From an uncultured Clostridia bacterium (GTDB lineage: Bacteria > Bacillota_A > Clostridia > TANB77 > CAG-508): 15,018 nt of DNA. This document shows positions 8,154 to 13,437 of the stretch, piece by piece. A program made the position numbers and the translations under genes. Position 1 is the first letter of the stretch. The number at the start of each line of letters is the position of its first letter. The stretch spans positions 1 to 15,018 of the forward strand of contig CALXZF010000124.1 in assembly GCA_944393165.1 (NCBI GenBank), given 5' to 3'. The notes under the pieces are model-generated. The model made no database searches, was not told the DNA's origin, and worked only from the letters and a program-made list of their open reading frames with translations.

Positions 8154-8319
8154 TTTTAGGAGTGTCCCTTTTGGCCAAGTTCTTGGACTTTTAGGAGTGT
8201 CCCTTTTAGCCAAGTTCTTGGACTTTTAGGAGTGTCCCTTTTGACCAGGTTCTTGGATTTTTAGGAGTGTCCCTTTTGACCAAGTTCTTGGACTTTTGTG
8301 AGTGTCCCTTTTGGCCAAG
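8154..8319. repeat. Tandem array of a 35-bp repeat, 4 full copies plus one partial (array B)
   Basis: Units lie at 8154-8188, 8189-8223, 8224-8258, 8259-8293 and a partial copy at 8294-8319, differing at only a few positions each. On the minus strand each holds the palindrome CCAAGAACTTGG and then GGGACACTCCTAAAA. The last part shares GGGACA-NN-CCTAAAA with array A, but the palindrome is different. The right-hand part of the array (8226-8319) is read as the C-terminus of the permease gene. There are no spacers, so it is not CRISPR. Confidence 0.93.
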
Positions 8320-9132
8320 GTAATGAAATAGATAGCACCTGAAATTATAACAATCATTGGGCCTGTTGGTATATTAAAGTAATATGAAGCAATTACTCCT
8401 GCTATTCCTGAGAATAGTGAAAATATTACTGCAAATAAATGATAACTTCTCATGTTTTTTTCAATATTTCTACTTGATGCTGCTGGTAATATCAATAATG
8501 AGTTTATAAGTAGTATTCCTATCCACCTAATTGATACCATTACTACTACTGCTATTAATACTGCAAATATATTATCGATTTTTTTAGTCTTTATTCCTTT
8601 ACTTTTTGCCAGTGCACTATTAATACTTATTAAATGCAATTTGTTAAATGTAAAATACCAAAATACAAGTACTACAATTGCAATTAAAAATACATATAAT
8701 ATCTCTTGGTCTGTAATACTTAAGATATCTCCTACTAAATAGCTAGAATATTGATTAAAATTCCCTGTTTGTGCCAAAATAGCTAATCCCAGTGCTATTG
8801 CAATTGATGAAAACACACTTATTATTGTATCTGCTCCTGATGTAGTTTTATTTTTTACATAATTTAGAAGTATTGCAAAACCTATTGCAAATATTATCAT
8901 TCCAATATTTAGATTACTTATTCCAAGCAAGCTTCCGTATAGCAATTCCTGTTAATGCTGAATGACCTAATGCATCTGAGAAAAATGCCATTTTGTTGTT
9001 AACTATCATTGTTCCTAATATTGCAAATATTGGTGAAATTAATATAATGGCTAATAATGCATTTTTCATAAATTCATAATCTATAAATTCAAATGGTAGC
9101 AATATTTCTAGTATACTATCTATTATTTCCAT
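8226..9132 (-). pseudogene. znuB: Metal ABC transporter permease (ZnuB/MntB family), frameshifted, with a repeat-derived tail
   Basis: Integral membrane subunit that moves Zn or Mn through the bilayer. It is split over two frames. The first part (9132 down to about 8938) starts MEIIDSILEILLPFEF and ends with the conserved FFSDALGHSALTGIAI; the second continues GSLLGISNLNIGMIIFAIGF with the remaining membrane helices. One extra C (minus strand, 8937) between ATA and GGA breaks the frame; without it, one protein of about 301 residues results. It may be a true mutation, a sequencing or assembly error, or less likely a programmed shift at a CGG codon. The last ~29 residues (AKRDTHKSPRTWSKGTLLKI and on to GQKGHS) are translated from array B and are not part of the family. 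The ATG at 9132 follows GAGGT. The rest of the operon is intact. Confidence 0.88.
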
Positions 9133-9169
9133 TTTTACCTCATTTCTATAAATTTCTATTATTATCCTA

Positions 9170-9898
9170 TTATCCTAATTCTCCAAATCTATTTCTAAAT
9201 TCCAAACTATTAAAAACTTCGTTTGGCGTTCCTTCTTTAATTACTTCTTTATCAAGTAAAATTACTTTATCTGCATATTTTTTTGCTAATTCCAAATCAT
9301 GCGAAACTAATATTATTGACATATCATATTCAGCTTTTAATTTACTAATAATGTTGTAAAATTCTTGGATTCCATTTCTATCAATACCAGAAATCGGCTC
9401 ATCTAATATAAGTAAATTTGGAGTAGGCTTTGTTGCTATAGCAATAAGCACTCTTTGTAATTCTCCTCCTGATAAATCTCCAATACTTTTATCTATTAAA
9501 TTTTCAGCACCAAATATTCTTAAGTGTTCTTTGATTTCATTATATATTTTCTTATCCTTTTTCAAAAAAACCGGAATATGTGTAATACATGATGCAAAAA
9601 GATCATACACTGTTGTAGGCATATGTCTTTCTACATTAATACTTTGTGGAACATATCCTATTTTTATTTTTTTAGTAACATTATCTTTTTTATCTACAAA
9701 TGTTATATTTCCAGTATGCTCAATTTCACCTAGAATCGCCTTAAGCAATGTACTCTTTCCAGCTCCATTTCGTCCAATAATAACTGTAAGCTCTCCACAA
9801 TGAATATGAATACTAACATTTTTTAATATTACATCTTTACCTATTTTTACACTTATATTATTTATTTTTGTACAGTGCAAACCACATGCTTTTTCCAT
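9170..9898 (-). CDS. znuC: Metal (Zn/Mn) ABC transporter ATP-binding protein
   Basis: Cytoplasmic ATPase that powers the metal importer. The 242 residues show Walker A GRNGAGKST (about 42-50), the Q-loop YVPQS, the signature LSGGE, Walker B LLILDEP followed by the D-loop region SGID, and the switch histidine in LVSHD. The N-terminus MEKACGLHCTKINNISV holds two cysteines and a histidine ahead of the usual strand; I believe this recurs in clostridial members of the family, and metal binding is speculative. The ATG at 9898 has AAGGA directly against it, unusually close. A better ribosome binding site (AAGGAG, about 9930-9935) lies further upstream, next to a short overlapping frame and a small hairpin. 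It lies 39 bases after the binding-protein gene and 37 bases before the permease. Confidence 0.95.
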   Translation of the reverse strand: MEKACGLHCTKINNISVKIGKDVILKNVSIHIHCGELTVIIGRNGAGKSTLLKAILGEIEHTGNITFVDKKDNVTKKIKIGYVPQSINVERHMPTTVYDLFASCITHIPVFLKKDKKIYNEIKEHLRIFGAENLIDKSIGDLSGGELQRVLIAIATKPTPNLLILDEPISGIDRNGIQEFYNIISKLKAEYDMSIILVSHDLELAKKYADKVILLDKEVIKEGTPNEVFNSLEFRNRFGELG

Positions 9899-9937
9899 TT
9901 CCTTCTATATGGTATAGAATACACCATGTCTCCTTTC

Positions 9938-10837
9938 TTAGTTTTCTTTTAAAATACTCATATTTTCTCTAACACCGTCTATGTATGCATTTTTGTCCAA
10001 TGAACCAGTTAACCCAGAATTTAGCTCATAAATTTTTGCTCCTGTTTCATTGGCAATTGTCTCAGCATTTGCCTTATTGTCGTTCTTGTCAATAATAATC
10101 ATATCTATTTCTTCTCTTTTAACTTCATCTATTGTATTCTTTAATACCTCTGCAGATAAAGTGCTTTCTTCATGGTCTGTTTTTATAACTATCGTATCTA
10201 ATCCAAGCTCTTGTCCCATATACTCAAAAGCCTCATTTAAAACAACTGCTTTTTTTCCATTTAAGTCAGCTAATTCTTCTTTATATTCATTCTGTAATTC
10301 ATTTAACTTTTCTATATATTCATTAGCATTTCTATCATATATATCTGCATTTTCAGGATTATTTGCTTTCAATCCAGCTGCAATGTTCTCAACTTGAGTA
10401 ATATAATTTTCTATGCTTGTCCATATATGAGCATTTGTTTCATCTTCATCTGTAATTGTATTAGTAATATTGCTACTTGAATCAATTACTTGCATACTAC
10501 TATTGGCTTCAATTATTTTATCTATAAAGCTTTCCATTCCTAAGCCATTTGCAATAAAAATATCTGCATTTTCTACTTTTTTCATATCTTCAGTAGTTAA
10601 AGTATAATCATGCAAACACCCAACATTCACATCTGCCATGTTAACAAGCTCTATATTTTCTGCACCTTCAGTAAGATTTTCTGCAATAATATACATAGGA
10701 TAAAATGAAGTAACAATTTTCGTGTTACTATCTTCCTCATTTTTGCTATTATTTCTATTCATATTTAACACTACAAGTAATGCTATAACAGCTATTACAA
10801 CTATTGCAATTACTGCATATTTTATATATTTATTCAT
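9938..10837 (-). CDS. znuA: Metal ABC transporter substrate-binding protein, cluster A-1, likely Mn-type
   Basis: Captures the metal ion outside the cell and delivers it to the permease. The 299 residues match the ZnuA/TroA/PsaA family: GCLHDYTLTTEDMKKVENAD, NAHIW, NEAFEYMGQELGL and a C-terminal SLDKNAYIDGV. The probable ligands are His76, His137, Glu202 and Asp281. A glutamate at the third position is found in manganese binders such as PsaA (His-His-Glu-Asp), whereas zinc binders have a histidine there. Manganese is therefore the better guess, although no His-rich loop alone decides it. The N-terminus has a hydrophobic helix (about 6-25) but no lipobox cysteine, so it is probably held by an uncleaved anchor instead of a lipid. 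First gene of its operon, under the promoter at 10926-10954. Confidence 0.94.
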   Translation of the reverse strand: MNKYIKYAVIAIVVIAVIALLVVLNMNRNNSKNEEDSNTKIVTSFYPMYIIAENLTEGAENIELVNMADVNVGCLHDYTLTTEDMKKVENADIFIANGLGMESFIDKIIEANSSMQVIDSSSNITNTITDEDETNAHIWTSIENYITQVENIAAGLKANNPENADIYDRNANEYIEKLNELQNEYKEELADLNGKKAVVLNEAFEYMGQELGLDTIVIKTDHEESTLSAEVLKNTIDEVKREEIDMIIIDKNDNKANAETIANETGAKIYELNSGLTGSLDKNAYIDGVRENMSILKEN

Positions 10838-10888
10838 AGTTTTTGTTTTACTCCTCTTTATTTTTCATCATCACATAATTTAATATAT

Positions 10889-10924
10889 GTCGACATATAT
10901 ATCGATATATATATCAACATATAT
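10889..10924. promoter_or_regulatory. Three tandem 12-bp operator-like repeats over the metal transporter start point
   Basis: On the plus strand GTCGACATATAT (10889-10900), ATCGATATATAT (10901-10912) and ATCAACATATAT (10913-10924) are in exact 12-bp register. The first is the core of a perfect 18-bp palindrome (ATATATGTCGACATATAT, 10883-10900). They cover the predicted start point and early leader, where a repressor would block transcription. They do not match the Fur/Zur or B. subtilis MntR consensus that I know. Confidence 0.6.
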
Positions 10925-10925
10925 A

Positions 10926-10954
10926 ATAATACCATTTTTTTCATGTTTTTTCAA
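10926..10954 (-). promoter_or_regulatory. Sigma-A-type promoter of the metal transporter operon
   Basis: On the minus strand TTGAAA (10954-10949), a 17-base spacer ending TGG, then TATTAT (10931-10926). The start point is expected near 10919, inside the operator-like repeats. Confidence 0.65.
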
Positions 10955-10970
10955 TGTTTTTATGTAAATT

Positions 10971-11046
10971 TGTCACAAAAGAGACAGGTGTTTTTGTATC
11001 ACTTTTGACACAATTACACCTGTCCCCAATATATCATTTTGTGACA
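10971..11046. repeat. 76-bp nested palindrome with GGGACAG core (element C)
   Basis: Three nested inverted repeats share one centre: TGTCACAAAA (10971-10980) with 11037-11046, GACAGGTGT (10983-10991) with 11016-11024, and TTGTATCA (10994-11001) with 11006-11013 (one G-T wobble), around a CTTT loop. The inner half is homologous to the element at 12082-12141. It follows the patatin stop by 14 bases and could end that transcript, although only a weak T run (TCTTTTG) follows on the minus strand. Confidence 0.8.
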
Positions 11047-11060
11047 TTTATGAAAATAAA

Positions 11061-11924
11061 CTACTCTTTGCTATAAACCAATTTCTTTATACCCTCTATA
11101 TTATCTTGAACTGCTTTATAGCCACACCAATAACACTTCTGCATATTATCAGTGTCTAGCAATCCCATTTTTCCAGTATTTATATTTATAATTAAATCAC
11201 TTTTCTCTAAGTTTTGTTCTGCTATTTTACTCCCCATAATGTCTATTGTTTTCATTACTATATCCATTAAATTACTATCATCATTTATTTTATCCCCGTC
11301 AAATTTAACGGCAATCACTACATCTGCACCTTGTTTTTTTACCTCTTCAACAGGAACATTATCTAATGCTCCTCCGTCGATAAAAGCATGGGTTTCTATA
11401 GTACATGGGTTGAACACAGCAGGAAAACTACTACTTGCCCTTACTGCCTCTCCTACACTTATTGTATTTATATATTTTTTATCATCATTTAAATCCACTT
11501 TTGGAATTTTATTAGTAAAAATATATTCTTTGCAATCTTTAATATCAACACTTGGAATAACTATAGGCATTTCTATTTTATTTATATTGTCTACATTTTT
11601 TTGTAAAGCTAGCTCATTAAACACATTTTCTATATTTTTTCCATTCTTTAAGCCTCTAACTGCTTGTTTTTTATTCGTTAGATTTTTAATACCTTTCAGT
11701 AACCTAAATTTCTCTTTTCCTACAATTTTAGTAGAATTATTTTCAAAACATTCCAATATCTCATTTGGACTATATCCCACAGCATATAAACTTGCAACCA
11801 TACTTCCCGCACTAGTTCCACCTATAACTTCTATATTAATTCCATTGTCTTCCAATGCTTTTAAAACTCCTACATGCGCAATTCCCCTCATGCCACCACC
11901 TGATAATGCTATACCCACTTTCAT
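11061..11924 (-). CDS. Patatin-like phospholipase / serine lipid hydrolase
   Basis: Predicted to hydrolyse acyl esters of membrane or storage lipids with a Ser-Asp dyad. The 287 residues have the oxyanion loop GGGMRG (9-14), the nucleophile elbow GTSAG with Ser38 (36-40) and the DGG motif with Asp183 (183-185), as in bacterial patatin proteins such as RssA and YlbK. There is no signal peptide, so it should act in the cytoplasm or at the inner membrane face. The C-terminus has a CYWC pair of unknown meaning. The ATG at 11924 follows AGGAGAG. It stands alone between two GGGACA-type repeats. Released fatty acids could feed the acyl-CoA synthetase at 466-2340, but the two genes are far apart and that link is speculation. 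Its promoter is not clear; the upstream sequence is a TA-rich run. Confidence 0.92.
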   Translation of the reverse strand: MKVGIALSGGGMRGIAHVGVLKALEDNGINIEVIGGTSAGSMVASLYAVGYSPNEILECFENNSTKIVGKEKFRLLKGIKNLTNKKQAVRGLKNGKNIENVFNELALQKNVDNINKIEMPIVIPSVDIKDCKEYIFTNKIPKVDLNDDKKYINTISVGEAVRASSSFPAVFNPCTIETHAFIDGGALDNVPVEEVKKQGADVVIAVKFDGDKINDDSNLMDIVMKTIDIMGSKIAEQNLEKSDLIININTGKMGLLDTDNMQKCYWCGYKAVQDNIEGIKKLVYSKE

Positions 11925-11987
11925 ATGTATCTCTCCTAATATATACTATATATATTATTTCCTGTTTTGTGAGTTTTAAACAAAAAA

Positions 11988-12038
11988 TGGGACAAGGGGA
12001 CGGAGCATTTGTCCCAAAAATGAGACAAAGGGACAGAC
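11988..12038. repeat. GGGACA/TGTCCC palindromic repeat (element D)
   Basis: TGGGACAA (11988-11995) is the exact reverse complement of 12009-12016. The overlapping stretch 12009-12028 (TTGTCCCA, AAAA, TGAGACAA) is a second near-palindrome with one mismatch, followed by AGGGACAGAC. It sits between the patatin gene and the rpsR terminator. A TATAAT preceded by TATGG (12050-12060) lies just to its right on the plus strand without a good -35. Confidence 0.75.
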
Positions 12039-12081
12039 TTTAAGAAGTTTATGGTATAATACAGTACACATTTTTAGATAC

Positions 12082-12127
12082 AAAAAAAGCAGGCATACTT
12101 GTATCAAAAGTGATACAAATACACCTG
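12082..12127 (-). terminator. Rho-independent terminator of rpsF-ssb-rpsR, built from repeat element E
   Basis: On the minus strand a 17-base-pair RNA stem (12127-12111 with 12106-12090, three G-U pairs) closes a CTTT loop and is followed by GC and seven T (12088-12082). It starts 15 bases after the rpsR stop. The sequence from 12090 to 12141 is homologous to the inner part of element C at 10971-11046 (shared ACACCTGTC.CC and TATCATT), so the terminator appears to be a captured repeat. Confidence 0.85.
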
Positions 12128-12141
12128 TCTCCAATGTATCA

Positions 12142-12426
12142 TTATTCAGCTGTATATGGTAATACTGCAATTTGTCTTGCTCTTTTTACAGCTAATGTAA
12201 TATCTCTTTGATGTTTTGCACAAGCACCTGTTGCTCTTCTTGGAAGTATTTTTCCTTTATCATTTACAAATTTTTTCATTTGGTCAGCATTTTTGTAATC
12301 TAATACTAAATCCTTATTTGCACATAAAGGACATACTTTTTTTCTCATTTTTCTGAATCTTGGATTGTAATCGCTATCAGAATTATTGTTTCTATTATTT
12401 CTCTTATTCTTTTTATTATCTGCCAT
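12142..12426 (-). CDS. rpsR: 30S ribosomal protein S18
   Basis: Small-subunit protein that pairs with S6 on the central domain of 16S rRNA. The 94 residues begin with a basic, Asn-rich N-terminal tail ([16 protein letters not shown]) and then the conserved core. Cys32, Cys35, Cys69 and His72 (CPLC and ACAKH) form the zinc-binding version of S18. The core motif [15 protein letters not shown] and the [15 protein letters not shown] end are intact. The ATG at 12426 follows AAAGGGGGT. It is the last gene of the rpsF-ssb-rpsR operon, 36 bases after ssb, and its stop abuts element E. Confidence 0.98.
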   Translation of the reverse strand: MADNKKNKRNNRNNNSDSDYNPRFRKMRKKVCPLCANKDLVLDYKNADQMKKFVNDKGKILPRRATGACAKHQRDITLAVKRARQIAVLPYTAE

Positions 12427-12462
12427 TTGTCTTACCCCCTTTGCTTTAATTTTTATTCATCT

Positions 12463-12897
12463 CTAGAATGGTAAATCATCTCCAGATGAGATTTCAAAGT
12501 CAGAACTTGAACCAGAGTTTGTATTTGGCATTGCTCCAAATGTAGCATCAAATGTTGATGAACCAGCATCTCCGTCTCTTTTGCTATCAGCAAAATATGC
12601 TTCTTCTGCTACAACTTCTGTAACATAATGCTTTTGTCCTTGGTCATCATCCCAAGTTCTAGTTTGTATTCTACCAATTATTCCAACTTGTTGGCCTTTT
12701 TTAAAGTATTTACTACAAAATTCTCCTAATTTTCCCCAAGCTACTATGTTTATAAAATCAGCTTGTCTTTCTTCTCCTTGTCTTACAAATCTTCTATTAA
12801 TTGCTAGACTAAAAGAAGCAACAAGTGTATTACTTGTTTGAGTATATCTCACTTCTGGATCTCTTGTTAATCTTCCCATTAATATTGCTTTGTTCAT
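12463..12897 (-). CDS. ssb: Single-stranded DNA-binding protein
   Basis: Coats single-stranded DNA during replication and repair and recruits partner proteins. The 144 residues form one OB-fold domain (about 1-105: MNKAILMGRLTRDPEVRYTQ, then FINIVAWGKLGEFCSKYFKK, then IQTRTWDDDQGQKHYVTEVV), a short flexible linker rich in Gly and Ser, and the acidic partner-binding tip DDLPF at the C-terminus. The ATG at 12897 has AAAGGTG upstream. It lies between rpsF and rpsR in the order usual for Firmicutes; the 54-base gap after rpsF holds only a small GGGG/CCC hairpin. Confidence 0.98.
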   Translation of the reverse strand: MNKAILMGRLTRDPEVRYTQTSNTLVASFSLAINRRFVRQGEERQADFINIVAWGKLGEFCSKYFKKGQQVGIIGRIQTRTWDDDQGQKHYVTEVVAEEAYFADSKRDGDAGSSTFDATFGAMPNTNSGSSSDFEISSGDDLPF

Positions 12898-12951
12898 ATT
12901 TTACACCTTTTACCTTTCCTATTTTAAAGGCCCCCGAAATGGGTATAGTAA

Positions 12952-13230
12952 TTACTTTCTAACTACTATAAATTTCATTACTTCATCAGTAATTCTATAG
13001 TTTCTTTCAAGTTCTGCAATTAAGTTTGGATTAGCTTCAAAATCATATACTACATAGTATCCTTCTTTTTGTTTTTTGATTTCGTATGCTAATTTCTTTT
13101 TGCCTAATTCATTAACTTGTTCAACTTTTCCGTCAGTATTAATTAATGTTTGGAATCTTTCGATTAATTCTTTCAAAGAATTTTCTTCAACATTAGGATT
13201 AATAATGACAACACTTTCGTATTTGTTCAT
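12952..13230 (-). CDS. rpsF: 30S ribosomal protein S6
   Basis: Small-subunit protein that binds 16S rRNA together with S18. The 92 residues cover the whole fold: MNKYESVVIINPNVEE, the ELGKKKLAYEIKKQKEGYY strand pair and the ending VMKFIVVRK. The ATG at 13230 follows a strong GAGGAGGTG at good spacing. First gene of the rpsF-ssb-rpsR operon, with a promoter at 13315-13343 and a hairpin at the 5' end of its leader. I could not find the CCG-containing S6:S18 leader motif. Confidence 0.98.
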   Translation of the reverse strand: MNKYESVVIINPNVEENSLKELIERFQTLINTDGKVEQVNELGKKKLAYEIKKQKEGYYVVYDFEANPNLIAELERNYRITDEVMKFIVVRK

Positions 13231-13282
13231 TACACTTCACCTCCTCTTGGCTATATAACCTATGAACTTGTCATAAGTAAGG

Positions 13283-13312
13283 AAAAATAGCGTTAGCTAT
13301 TTTCTAACGCTA
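13283..13312 (-). promoter_or_regulatory. Terminator-like hairpin at the very 5' end of the rpsF leader
   Basis: On the minus strand TAGCGTTAG (13312-13304) pairs perfectly with CTAACGCTA (13296-13288) around a 7-base loop and is followed by five T (13287-13283). It begins 3 bases after the -10 box, so the start point (near 13308) falls inside the 5' arm. It could be an attenuator, a 5' stabilising hairpin, or a terminator for transcription arriving from the transposase. Confidence 0.6.
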
Positions 13313-13314
13313 CT

Positions 13315-13343
13315 ATTCTACCATGTTTTTCATTTATTTTCAA
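13315..13343 (-). promoter_or_regulatory. Sigma-A-type promoter of rpsF-ssb-rpsR
   Basis: On the minus strand TTGAAA (13343-13338), a 17-base spacer ending in TGG, then TAGAAT (13320-13315). The leader to the rpsF ATG is about 78 bases. Confidence 0.72.
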
Positions 13344-13390
13344 GTGTTTTTGTGAATTTTGTAGGGTTGCTAGTTACTAGATAATGGTTT

Positions 13391-13433
13391 TTAACAAAAT
13401 AAAAGAGCTTTCCTTAGAATGAAGGCTCTTTTA
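13391..13433 (-). terminator. Rho-independent terminator of the transposase gene
   Basis: On the minus strand TAAAAGAGC (13433-13425) pairs with GCTCTTTTA (13408-13400), extended inward by three pairs after one mismatch. It is followed by TTTTG. It starts only 4 bases after the transposase stop and should shield rpsF from transposon transcription. Confidence 0.75.
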
Positions 13434-13437
13434 ATAA

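Noticed and set aside
8154..8319. CRISPR array
   Set aside because: Units of 35 bp follow one another directly with no unique spacers, and no cas gene is present. The same holds for 2361-2492.
11152..11979. 275-codon plus-strand open frame opposite the patatin gene
   Set aside because: It is antisense to a clear patatin with an intact Ser-Asp dyad. Its Ile/Leu/Ser/Phe-rich translation is what the reverse strand of an AT-rich gene gives, and there is no ribosome binding site support.
12050..12060. Plus-strand promoter at TATGGTATAAT
   Set aside because: The -10 is good but no acceptable -35 is found 16-18 bases upstream, and no gene lies downstream on that strand.
11976..12170. 64-codon minus-strand frame across elements D and E
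   Set aside because: It overlaps the rpsR end, crosses the terminator and is translated from repeat sequence; no ribosome binding site.
13231..13312. S6:S18 autoregulatory leader motif of rpsF
   Set aside because: The leader has hairpins but I could not find the conserved CCG-containing element, so the claim is not supported.
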